Assembly: GCA_002423705.1 (NCBI GenBank)
Contig: DINW01000017.1
Location: 91,357-106,953 of the forward strand
Direction of reading: 5' to 3'
Source of the DNA: Clostridium sp. UBA5530
GTDB taxonomy: Bacteria > Bacillota > Clostridia > Clostridiales > Clostridiaceae
DNA: 15,597 nt
In this document: one piece after another, positions 6,676-13,164 of the stretch
Layout of the letters: each line of letters starts with the position of its first letter
Position numbering within the stretch: the first letter of the stretch is position 1
The notes under the pieces: generated by a model
The model's database searches: none
What the model was told of the DNA's origin: nothing
What the model saw: the letters and a program-made list of their open reading frames with translations, nothing else
Translations under genes and position numbers: made by a program

Positions 6676-8089
6676 ATGATTCCTCCATTATACGGCATAA
6701 AATATCTAAGCCCTCTTTTATTTTTCTTTCATTTGTTTGAGAATATCCAATTCTAAATGCTCTCAAACCCTCCCTAGGATTTTTATAAAAAATAACCGCT
6801 GGAGTTATTAAAACTTTTTTCTCTCTAGCTTTATAAAAAAGCTCTGTAGAACTTATTTTTATCTTGTCATTTAACTGTATAAAAAATGTAAGTCCTCCGC
6901 CAGGACTAATAAAACTTACTTTGTCCTTAAGCTTTTCTTTTAAGTATTTTTCCATATAACTATATCTTGCCCTATACTCCTTATTGAGAAATTCAATATG
7001 ACTTTTCCAGAGCCCCTTTTCTATATATAAAGACAATGCCCTCTGCATCAAGCTAGAAGTTGATATGTCCGTGTTTATTTTGCAATTTTGTATGGAATCT
7101 CTAAATTTTGACGGAGTTACTATATAACCTATTCTGATTCCAGGTAAAAATATCTTAGAAAAACTTTTTATATATATAACTCTATCATGAAAATCTAAAG
7201 ATTTAAAGCTTTCATAAGTTATATCTTTATCATATATTAATTCCGATAAATAATCATCTTCCACTATATAAAAATCATAAATCTCTGCTAATTCTAATAT
7301 TCTTCGTTTTTTTTCCAAGGAATATGTAGCCCCGGTAGGGTTTTGGAAATAGCTCATAGTGTAAAAAACCTTTATATTGTTTTTCATAAGGGTCTTCTCA
7401 AAGCTTTCTAAATTTACTCCATCTTTTTCTATATTGACTTCACATATATTAGCTCTTCTTCCTTGAAATACACTTAGAGCCCCACCATAAGTTGGTTTTT
7501 CCACTATAACATTATCATTTACATTAATTAAAGCTTTAGAGATAATATCTATACCCTGCTGAGCTCCAGAAACTATCAATATATCATTATAATCAATATT
7601 ATCATTCCAAAAACTTCTATGTATTATATCTCTTAGTCCTTCATAACCTAAAGCTTCTTGATATGTCAAAGCTTCAGCTCCATCTCTATCTATTACCTGA
7701 TTTAGTATTTGCTTAAATTCTTGAACAGGAAAGTAACTACTGCTAGTAGTTTCTCCTGCAAAATCTATTATTTCTTTTACAGAGTTTGAATTAAGTTTTC
7801 TAAAGGTATTGGAATATTCTCTTTTGAAAGATAAATTATTTTCCTTTTTTTTAGCATAGGTTCCACTACCCATTTTTAGCAAAGCATACCCTTCCTGCTG
7901 CAATTTTTTATAAGCATTTACAATGGTAACATTATTTACTCTTAGCTCCTTAGACAATTGTCTTATAGGTGGAAGTTTTTCTTCATTTTCTATAACTCCT
8001 TTGTCTATAAGTCTTTTGATATGCTTAGCTAATTGTACATATTTTACCTCTTCTTTGTTAAATTCAATTAAATACTTATCAAATTTCAT
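6665..8089 (-). CDS. MocR-type transcriptional regulator (GntR winged helix fused to class I aminotransferase fold)
   Basis: A 474-residue fusion regulator of the MocR/PdxR group. Residues about 14-80 form the GntR winged helix (IENEEKLPPIRQLSKELRVN, then VTIVNAYKKLQQEGY and GSGTYAK). Residues about 105-470 have the PLP-dependent aminotransferase fold: SGAQQGID (174-181), NPTG (250-253), VEDDY (276-280), and SFSKIFLPGIRIGY (309-322) with K312 as the expected PLP lysine. All PLP-contact motifs are kept, so it probably binds PLP and may sense it or an amino acid. Such proteins usually act on a neighbouring divergent gene; here the only close partners are co-directional yigZ, overlapped by 11 bases, and the upstream nucleotidyltransferase. 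The target is unknown. The ribosome binding site AGGAGA abuts the T-run of the preceding terminator. Confidence 0.93.
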   Translation of the reverse strand: MKFDKYLIEFNKEEVKYVQLAKHIKRLIDKGVIENEEKLPPIRQLSKELRVNNVTIVNAYKKLQQEGYALLKMGSGTYAKKKENNLSFKREYSNTFRKLNSNSVKEIIDFAGETTSSSYFPVQEFKQILNQVIDRDGAEALTYQEALGYEGLRDIIHRSFWNDNIDYNDILIVSGAQQGIDIISKALINVNDNVIVEKPTYGGALSVFQGRRANICEVNIEKDGVNLESFEKTLMKNNIKVFYTMSYFQNPTGATYSLEKKRRILELAEIYDFYIVEDDYLSELIYDKDITYESFKSLDFHDRVIYIKSFSKIFLPGIRIGYIVTPSKFRDSIQNCKINTDISTSSLMQRALSLYIEKGLWKSHIEFLNKEYRARYSYMEKYLKEKLKDKVSFISPGGGLTFFIQLNDKIKISSTELFYKAREKKVLITPAVIFYKNPREGLRAFRIGYSQTNERKIKEGLDILCRIMEESYEL

Positions 8090-8101
8090 TTTTTAATCTC
8101 C

Positions 8102-8139
8102 TAAAAACAATACTCCCCTTAATTTTAAAGAGGAGTATT
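8102..8139 (-). terminator. Terminator of the nucleotidyltransferase gene, lying in the mocR leader
   Basis: On the minus strand AATACTCCTCTT (8128-8139) pairs with AAGGGGAGTATT (8109-8120) over 12 positions (one G-U pair) around a 7-base loop; G and five T follow. The T-run runs straight into the mocR ribosome binding site. The plus-strand reading also has a T-run, so it could stop transcription in both directions. Confidence 0.85.
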
Positions 8140-8142
8140 TTT

Positions 8143-8172
8143 ATTATAGACAATATACATTTTCACATACAA
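8143..8172 (-). promoter_or_regulatory. Candidate mocR promoter inside the nucleotidyltransferase 3' end
   Basis: On the minus strand TTGTAT (8167-8172), an 18-base spacer and a perfect TATAAT (8143-8148) that overlaps the nucleotidyltransferase stop codon. The start point would fall near 8136, inside the first arm of the terminator hairpin. It is the only good promoter near the mocR start. Confidence 0.5.
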
Positions 8173-9040
8173 CAAGCTCACCATTATCACTATAAAATTC
8201 TTTACTATCTTTTTTAATTATCCCCTCTTTATAAAGAGCTTTAAGTATCTCTTCCATTTCTATATTAAAATCTTTGAAAAGTTTATGATTCCTAATTTCT
8301 TCAGCACTGATTAAATCATTATTTTCCTTCATAAAGTTTAAAAGGAATATGGTGCTTTCTTTTAACAAAGCTTTAATTTCATTTTCTATAAAATCCAGTG
8401 CTTGTCTTATTACATCTGCCTGATTAAAACTACTGCTAAATAATAAATCTACTATTTCCTTAAATTCATCATTTAAATTAGTAGCCATTATCAGAACATC
8501 ATGGCTTATCATATAACCTGAACAATTTACATAAAATCTAGCAAATTCCTCTATAGCTCTCACCGTCACACTATATGCCGTATGTAGTCTATCATTATAT
8601 AAGTATTTTCTTGCAACACCCATGGTTTTTATTAGAGTACCTAGATAAGCTAAGGACCATCTTTCTCTATCACTATCAGGATAATACCTTCCATTATTAT
8701 ATATATTAGTCACATTGCTATCTTTTGAAAATATCAATCTACTACAGGAAAGCGTCCTATGAAAACTACTGCCTCTCACATTATTCTCATGGTTTTTTAT
8801 AAAGTCTTCTTTAGTCATAAGTTTTAAATGTACTGATATATCCTCTTCTTCTGCATATAAATTTTTTACTTCCTTCATTGGTTTTTCACATACCACTGTA
8901 AGATCTATGTCAGATTCTTCCCATAAATCTCCGTTGACCATGCTACCTGATACCATTAACCCTAATACATTTGAGTTTTTATTTAAGGTATCTACAATAG
9001 CATTAAAAGACTTTTGATATTGTGCTATGGATTTTACCAT
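8144..9040 (-). CDS. Nucleotidyltransferase-domain protein of unknown substrate
   Basis: A 298-residue protein of the DNA polymerase beta-type nucleotidyltransferase superfamily. The core motif is clear: SGSMVNGDLWEESDIDLTVV (31-50), with G32-S33 and the metal-binding pair D44/D46. The third acidic residue expected on a following strand is not obvious (DISVHLKLMT, 67-76), so activity is uncertain. A helical region follows (about 120-235), and the C-terminal 60 residues (SAEEIRNHKLF, LKALYKEGIIKK) look like a small winged-helix-type fold. Family members include aminoglycoside adenylyltransferases and toxin-antitoxin MNT proteins; neither is indicated by the neighbours. GGGGGAG precedes the ATG. 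It is the first gene of the minus-strand block and starts 28 bases from the right inverted repeat. Confidence 0.8.
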   Translation of the reverse strand: MVKSIAQYQKSFNAIVDTLNKNSNVLGLMVSGSMVNGDLWEESDIDLTVVCEKPMKEVKNLYAEEEDISVHLKLMTKEDFIKNHENNVRGSSFHRTLSCSRLIFSKDSNVTNIYNNGRYYPDSDRERWSLAYLGTLIKTMGVARKYLYNDRLHTAYSVTVRAIEEFARFYVNCSGYMISHDVLIMATNLNDEFKEIVDLLFSSSFNQADVIRQALDFIENEIKALLKESTIFLLNFMKENNDLISAEEIRNHKLFKDFNIEMEEILKALYKEGIIKKDSKEFYSDNGELVVCENVYCL

Positions 9041-9067
9041 GATATCTCCCCCTCTTGTAGTATCAAG

Positions 9068-9161
9068 TGAAACTTAGTTTCAGGTGGAGTTTAGACTCCA
9101 ACTGAATATTAGTTGAACTTATCTAGGGTCGTAGCTGTTGTTATCTTTAGTCTAAAGAGAA
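9068..9161 (+). repeat. Right copy of ~94-bp structured inverted repeat
   Basis: Matches the reverse complement of 1-94 at 80 of 94 positions; the first 55 bases differ only in the tip of one hairpin. Predicted stems: 9068-9073 with 9077-9082; 9085-9090 with 9095-9100; 9099-9103 with 9111-9115 (the last two share two bases, so may compete); and 9123-9126 with 9147-9150, enclosing 9132-9135 with 9140-9143. It fills about half of the 179-base gap between the divergent nucleotidyltransferase and yggS genes and points toward yggS. Any promoter for either gene would lie in or beside it, and I find no convincing one. Confidence 0.85.
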
Positions 9162-9207
9162 TGGAGTGTTACAGCAGGTAGACATCAGATAAAATAGTAT
9201 GCATAAG

Positions 9208-9215
9208 AAAGGAAG
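9208..9215 (+). promoter_or_regulatory. Ribosome binding site that fixes the yggS start
   Basis: AAAGGAAG lies four bases before the ATG at 9220. The in-frame ATG at 9199 has nothing comparable upstream, and its use would place this site inside the coding region. Confidence 0.7.
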
Positions 9216-9219
9216 AACT

Positions 9220-9888
9220 ATGTTGGATAGCTATGAAAACTATTGTGAGATAAGTAAAACTATACCTGATGGTGTTACATTAATAGCGGTAAGTAAAACT
9301 AAATCCATTGAAGAAATGGAAGGTGCTTATATGGCGGGAGCTAGAAATTTTGGAGAAAATAAGGTTCAAGAATTGTTGGAAAAGCACGATAAATTTCACA
9401 GGGATGTAAATTGGCACTTCATAGGGCATTTACAAAGAAATAAAGTAAAGTATTTGGTAGGTAAGGTAGAGCTTATACAATCATTAGATAGAATATCATT
9501 GCTTAAAGAAATAGAAAGTCAATTTAGCAGATATGATATGATAGCAAATTGTCTTATAGAAATAAATATAGGTGAAGAAGAAAGTAAGAGTGGAGTTATT
9601 ATTAAAGATTTAGAAGAGTTGCTGTTAGAAATAGAAAATTGTAAGCACTTAAAGGTTTATGGCATTATGTCAGTAATACCTAAGGGTAGCAAAGAAGAGA
9701 ATGAAAAATATTTTTACAAACTTAAAGAATTATATGATTCTCTCAAAAAGAGAAAGTTTAAAAATATAACCATGGAATTACTATCTATGGGAATGACCCA
9801 TGATTATTTAACCGCTATATCTAAAGGATCTAATATGGTTAGAGTAGGGGAAGGTATATTTGGAAAACGAAATTATAATTTACAATAA
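9220..9888 (+). CDS. yggS: YggS/PLPBP-family pyridoxal phosphate homeostasis protein
   Basis: A PLP-binding, single-domain protein with an alanine-racemase-type barrel fold; it buffers PLP and affects amino acid balance and has no known catalytic activity. It is the counterpart of B. subtilis YlmE. From ATG 9220 the protein has 222 residues, the usual size. LIAVSKTKS (21-29) carries the PLP lysine K26. FGENKVQE, WHFIGHLQRNK, INIGEEESKSG, LLSMGMTHDY and VRVGEGIFG follow in the standard order. A start at 9199 would add seven residues but lacks a ribosome binding site. It heads the yggS-sepF-ylmH-divIVA cluster, with 26 bases before sepF. Confidence 0.95.
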   Translation: MLDSYENYCEISKTIPDGVTLIAVSKTKSIEEMEGAYMAGARNFGENKVQELLEKHDKFHRDVNWHFIGHLQRNKVKYLVGKVELIQSLDRISLLKEIESQFSRYDMIANCLIEINIGEEESKSGVIIKDLEELLLEIENCKHLKVYGIMSVIPKGSKEENEKYFYKLKELYDSLKKRKFKNITMELLSMGMTHDYLTAISKGSNMVRVGEGIFGKRNYNLQ

Positions 9889-9914
9889 AAACAGAAATAG
9901 GAGGTATTTTAATT

Positions 9915-10373
9915 ATGTCTAGTGTTTTAAACAAAATGAAGGGTTTTTTTGGATTGGATGATGAATATGAAGATGAGTTTGAAGATGAACTAGAGGAAGA
10001 TATAGAAGAAGAGGTTGAAGAAGTTGAGCCAATATTCACAAGTAGAAGGCAGGGAAAGGTTGTAAACCTACATAATGCATCTCCTAAAAGTTCATCTACA
10101 AGAGTATTGATTTTAAAGCCAACAGATTTTGAGGAAGCAATAAATATTTGTGATAGCTTAAAAGACAGAAGAATAATAGTTGTAAATACTACTTCTTTAG
10201 AGCCAAAGGTTGCTCAAAGACTTTTGGACTTTATGGGGGGAGCTAGCTATGCTTTAGGTGGAGAATTACAAGAAGCTGATAGAGGCGTATATGTTTTATC
10301 TCCAGCTAATATAGAAGTTACCAATGAATTAAAGACTGAATTATCTTCCAAGGGGATCTTTGGTTGGAAATAG
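9915..10373 (+). CDS. sepF: Cell division protein SepF
   Basis: SepF binds FtsZ filaments and the membrane and helps build the division septum in Firmicutes. The 152-residue protein has the expected three parts: an N-terminal amphipathic membrane-binding helix (MSSVLNKMKGFFGL), a strongly acidic linker (about 15-38), and the conserved globular domain (about 60-145; VLILKPTDFEEA, RRIIVVNTTSL, AQRLLDFMGGASYALGG). The ribosome binding site AGGAGG is at 9899-9904. The acidic linker resembles that of the B. subtilis protein and is not unusual. It is followed after only six bases by ylmH; the ylmG gene found between them in B. subtilis is absent. Confidence 0.96.
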   Translation: MSSVLNKMKGFFGLDDEYEDEFEDELEEDIEEEVEEVEPIFTSRRQGKVVNLHNASPKSSSTRVLILKPTDFEEAINICDSLKDRRIIVVNTTSLEPKVAQRLLDFMGGASYALGGELQEADRGVYVLSPANIEVTNELKTELSSKGIFGWK

Positions 10374-10379
10374 AAGAAC

Positions 10380-11147
10380 ATGAAAAAACAAGAATTTCTT
10401 AATTATTTTACTTTAGATGAAAGAGACCAGGTACTTTCTATTTATGATAAGCTTTTAGCAGGAGAAAAACTTAATATTCCTGAATATACTCAAGAATTTT
10501 ATCCACCTAATATTTGGAATAAATTGAAACTTATTGGAGAAGTACTGAATGTTCACATTGAGTTTATAGGTGGTATGGATCAAAGTGAACGAAGGATTAT
10601 AGTATTTAACTATGAAGAAAATATGAATTTACCCTATGTTATTTTAAAAATAGTATGTAAATCTAAATTTCATAAATTAACTCATAAGGATTATTTAGGT
10701 GCTGTCATGGCTTTAGGTATAAAAAGAGAAAAATTTGGAGATTTAGTAGTTAATGAAGAGGTAGCTTATATACCAACTTGCAAAGATATATCTAATTTTA
10801 TAATTGACAATTTAAATTATATAGGAAAATCTCCTTGTACTATAGAAATTGTTTATAATAACAATGATGTTCCTAAGAAAAAGTTCCAAGAGGTTATAAA
10901 ACTTACTTCATCTATGAGGTTGGATTGTGTAGTAAGTTCACTAACGGGACTCTCTAGGGGAACTTCAGAAAAGTATATACAAGAGGGAATGATTTTAGTA
11001 AATTATCTTCCGATAAAAGAAAAAAATCATGTAATCAAGGAAGAAGATGTTTTAACTATTAGACAGTATGGCAAATTTAAAATAAAACAGCTTTTAGGTA
11101 CTAGCTCAAAGGGAAGAATTAGATTTCTAGCAATGAAATACATATAG
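10380..11147 (+). CDS. ylmH: YlmH-family S4-domain RNA-binding protein
   Basis: A 255-residue RNA-binding protein. YlmH of B. subtilis binds the 50S ribosome and has been tied to rescue of stalled ribosomes (a role like RqcP), while its gene sits in the division cluster. The N-terminal two thirds match the YlmH-specific region (ERDQVLSIYDK, FIGGMDQSERRIIVF, LGAVMALGIKREKFGDLVV). The C-terminal S4 domain is at about 182-240 (MRLDCVVSSLTGLSRGTSEK, EGMILVNYLPIKEKNHVI). It starts six bases after the sepF stop with only a weak GAAG ribosome binding site, so it probably relies on translational coupling. It is 15 bases before divIVA. Confidence 0.94.
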   Translation: MKKQEFLNYFTLDERDQVLSIYDKLLAGEKLNIPEYTQEFYPPNIWNKLKLIGEVLNVHIEFIGGMDQSERRIIVFNYEENMNLPYVILKIVCKSKFHKLTHKDYLGAVMALGIKREKFGDLVVNEEVAYIPTCKDISNFIIDNLNYIGKSPCTIEIVYNNNDVPKKKFQEVIKLTSSMRLDCVVSSLTGLSRGTSEKYIQEGMILVNYLPIKEKNHVIKEEDVLTIRQYGKFKIKQLLGTSSKGRIRFLAMKYI

Positions 11148-11162
11148 AGAGGTGAAAGTTCC

Positions 11163-11768
11163 ATGAAATTGACACCAATGGATATAAACAATAAAGAATT
11201 TAAAAGGATTATGAGAGGATATAGTCCTGAAGAAGTTGATGAATTTTTAGATCAAATAGTAGAAGATTATGAGACTTTATTTAAAGAAAATTCTAATTTA
11301 AAAGAAAAAGTAGCAGCAATGAATGAAAGGATAGAGCATTATTCAAAAATAGAATCTACTATACAAAACACTTTAGTATTAGCTCAAAATGCTGCTGAGC
11401 AGGCTAAGAGTTCGGCTCAAAAGGAAGCAGAAATAGTTATTAGAAATGCAAATGATACAGCACAAAAAATTCTTGATAAAGCTCATAATGATGTTATGGG
11501 CGTAAATGAAGAATATGATAAAGTAAAGCAAGAGTTTATAAAATTTAAAGCAAAGTTTAGAAATTTTATGCAAATCCAATTAGAAACTTTTGATGATCTA
11601 GAGAAGGATTTTGTGAAAAATTATAATTTAGGAGAACCTATAGAATTAGAAGTAAAAGAAAGAACTATAGAAGAACCTATAGATCTTGATTTGAATAAGG
11701 TCAATGAAGATAGGTTTAAGACAGATGAATTAGAGGCAATAAAAAGCTTCTTTATAAAGGAAAAATAA
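11163..11768 (+). CDS. divIVA: Septum/pole-localised coiled-coil protein DivIVA
   Basis: DivIVA binds negatively curved membrane at the septum and poles and recruits other division, chromosome-segregation or wall-growth proteins. The 201 residues show the diagnostic N-terminal membrane-binding domain (MKLTPMDINNKEF, RGYSPEEVDEFLDQIVEDYE) and then long coiled coil with heptad character (about 35-160). The C-terminal end is acidic and variable (EVKERTIEEPIDLDLNKV) and probably serves as a partner-binding tail. The ribosome binding site is GAGAGGTG. It is the last gene of the yggS-sepF-ylmH-divIVA unit and is followed five bases later by a strong terminator hairpin. Confidence 0.95.
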   Translation: MKLTPMDINNKEFKRIMRGYSPEEVDEFLDQIVEDYETLFKENSNLKEKVAAMNERIEHYSKIESTIQNTLVLAQNAAEQAKSSAQKEAEIVIRNANDTAQKILDKAHNDVMGVNEEYDKVKQEFIKFKAKFRNFMQIQLETFDDLEKDFVKNYNLGEPIELEVKERTIEEPIDLDLNKVNEDRFKTDELEAIKSFFIKEK

Positions 11769-11773
11769 TTTTT

Positions 11774-11801
11774 AAAACTCACTCTATGGAGTGAGTTTTT
11801 T
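11774..11801 (+). terminator. Rho-independent terminator after divIVA
   Basis: AAAACTCACTC (11774-11784) pairs perfectly over 11 bases with GAGTGAGTTTT (11789-11799) around a TATG loop and runs into a T-tract. It ends the cell-division cluster. The 5' A-run would also make it work for minus-strand transcripts. Confidence 0.92.
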
Positions 11802-11803
11802 AC

Positions 11804-11841
11804 TTGATTAACTATATATAAATATCTTATTATATAATAAG
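11804..11841 (+). promoter_or_regulatory. Weak candidate aroF promoter with a 16-bp perfect palindrome
   Basis: TTGATT (11804-11809), a 17-base spacer and TTATTA (11827-11832) lie just after the divIVA terminator, where the next unit needs a promoter. The -10 region is embedded in the perfect palindrome CTTATTATATAATAAG (11826-11841), which could be an operator. Its AT-only core makes chance occurrence quite possible. Confidence 0.3.
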
Positions 11842-11879
11842 AATATAATGGTGTGGGATACAGGAAGGGATAGCATAAG

Positions 11880-12686
11880 ATGAGAAATTTATTAGTAGAA
11901 AGAGATAGTGGAAAGGACATAAAAATAAATATAAAAGGTAAATTGGTTGGAGGTAAAGAAAAGTTTGTGATTTCAGGTCCCTGTGCTGTTGAGAATGAAA
12001 ATACTATGTATAAAATAGCCAAGGGCCTGAAAGAAATTGGAGTAGATGTACTAAGAGGTGGTGTATTTAAACCACGGACATCTCCATATGATTTTCAGGG
12101 GTTGGAATATAAAGGATTAGAAATTTTAAATAATATAAAAACTTCTTTAGATATGGCTGTTTCTACAGAGATTATGGATACTAGGGATGTAGAAAAGGCT
12201 GTAGATCTTATAGACATAATACAAATAGGTTCAAGAAATATGTATAATTATTCTCTACTGAAAGAAGTTGGCAAAACTAAAGTTCCAATTATTCTCAAAA
12301 GAGGCATGAGTGCCACAATTAAAGAGTGGTTATATGCAGCGGAATACATAATGAAGGAAGGAAATGACAATATAATATTATGTGAACGTGGAATAAGAAC
12401 ATTTGAACCTTATACAAGAAACACATTAGATTTGAATGCTGTAGCATATATTAAAAACAAATATAGACTACCAGTAATTGTAGATCCTAGTCATGGAACA
12501 GGACTTAGGGAGCTAGTGGAGCCAATGGCTTTGGCGGCTATAGCATGTGGAGCAGATGGGGTTATTATAGAAAGTCATATAAACCCCGAAAATTCAATAT
12601 CAGATGGAAGGCAGACTATAAATCTTAAAGAACTTAAGTTGATTATGAAAAAAATCAAAACTCTAGGTACATTAGAAGACAATTAA
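11880..12686 (+). CDS. aroF: 3-deoxy-7-phosphoheptulonate (DAHP) synthase, type I-beta
   Basis: It condenses phosphoenolpyruvate and erythrose 4-phosphate to DAHP, the first step of the shikimate route to aromatic amino acids. The 268 residues cover just the barrel domain: ISGPCAVEN, GGVFKPRTSPYDFQG, QIGSRNMYNYSLLKEVG, PIILKRGMSATIKEW, ERGIRTFEPYTRNTLD, VDPSHGTG, GVIIESHINPENSISDGRQT. The type I-beta group is shared with KDO8P synthase. Neither an N-terminal ferredoxin-like regulatory domain (as in Thermotoga) nor a fused chorismate mutase (as in Bacillus) is present, so feedback control by those routes is not expected. The ribosome binding site AGGAAGGG is slightly far from the ATG. It is followed after 19 bases by lspA. 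Confidence 0.95.
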   Translation: MRNLLVERDSGKDIKINIKGKLVGGKEKFVISGPCAVENENTMYKIAKGLKEIGVDVLRGGVFKPRTSPYDFQGLEYKGLEILNNIKTSLDMAVSTEIMDTRDVEKAVDLIDIIQIGSRNMYNYSLLKEVGKTKVPIILKRGMSATIKEWLYAAEYIMKEGNDNIILCERGIRTFEPYTRNTLDLNAVAYIKNKYRLPVIVDPSHGTGLRELVEPMALAAIACGADGVIIESHINPENSISDGRQTINLKELKLIMKKIKTLGTLEDN

Positions 12687-12705
12687 TTAAATTTAGGAGG
12701 CTATT

Positions 12706-13164
12706 ATGGAATTTATAATAATTATTTTAGGCATTATAATAGATAGAGTGTCAAAGCTATGGGCTATAGATACTTTAAAAATGGGAAAAGATATAGTAAT
12801 AATAGATAACTTTTTTCAATTATCCTATTTGGAAAATAAGGGGGCTGCCTTTGGAATACTAAAAAATAAGGTGGTATTTTTAAGCATATTTACTATAATA
12901 CTAATATTAGGATTATGTATATTTTTGTATAAAAACAGAAAAAAATCTAAACTATTATCAATAAGCTTAAGTTTAATTATAGGTGGTGCTTTAGGAAATT
13001 TTTATGATAGAATCATATATAAGTATGTGGTAGATTTTATTTCACTACATTATAAAAACAAATATTATTTTCCAACATTCAATATGGCTGATGTATTTGT
13101 AGTATGTGGAACTATACTTTTAGCAATATATATATTAAAGGATGAAAATCATGGAACAGTTTGA
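12706..13164 (+). CDS. lspA: Lipoprotein signal peptidase (signal peptidase II)
   Basis: An inner-membrane aspartyl protease that removes signal peptides from diacylglyceryl-modified prolipoproteins. The 152 residues match the family, with four predicted membrane segments (about 2-14, 57-75, 84-99, 127-145). The conserved elements are ENKGAAFG (43-50), GNFYDRI (97-103) and FNMADVF (125-131), giving the catalytic pair D101 and D129. AGGAGG precedes the ATG. Its last 14 bases overlap the chosen rluD start, a common lspA-rluD arrangement in Firmicutes that implies coupled translation. Confidence 0.96.
   Translation: MEFIIIILGIIIDRVSKLWAIDTLKMGKDIVIIDNFFQLSYLENKGAAFGILKNKVVFLSIFTIILILGLCIFLYKNRKKSKLLSISLSLIIGGALGNFYDRIIYKYVVDFISLHYKNKYYFPTFNMADVFVVCGTILLAIYILKDENHGTV
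13137..13141 (+). promoter_or_regulatory. Ribosome binding site that fixes the rluD start
   Basis: AAAGG at 13137-13141 directly touches the upstream ATG at 13142, which therefore cannot use it. It is well spaced (nine bases) for the ATG at 13151, within the lspA coding region. Confidence 0.6.

Noticed and set aside
9068..9161. CRISPR repeat
   Set aside because: Only two distant inverted copies exist in the window, with no regular spacers and no cas genes.
9839..10039. Serine-rich open frame on the minus strand
   Set aside because: It is the complement of the acidic linker codons of sepF; low-complexity composition explains it.
11802..11879. T-box or aromatic amino acid riboswitch before aroF
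   Set aside because: The gap after the divIVA terminator is under 80 bases and lacks a T-box sequence, specifier stem or a second terminator.
11621..12022. 133-codon open frame on the minus strand across the divIVA/aroF junction
   Set aside because: It covers a terminator and runs antisense to two real genes, with no start signals.
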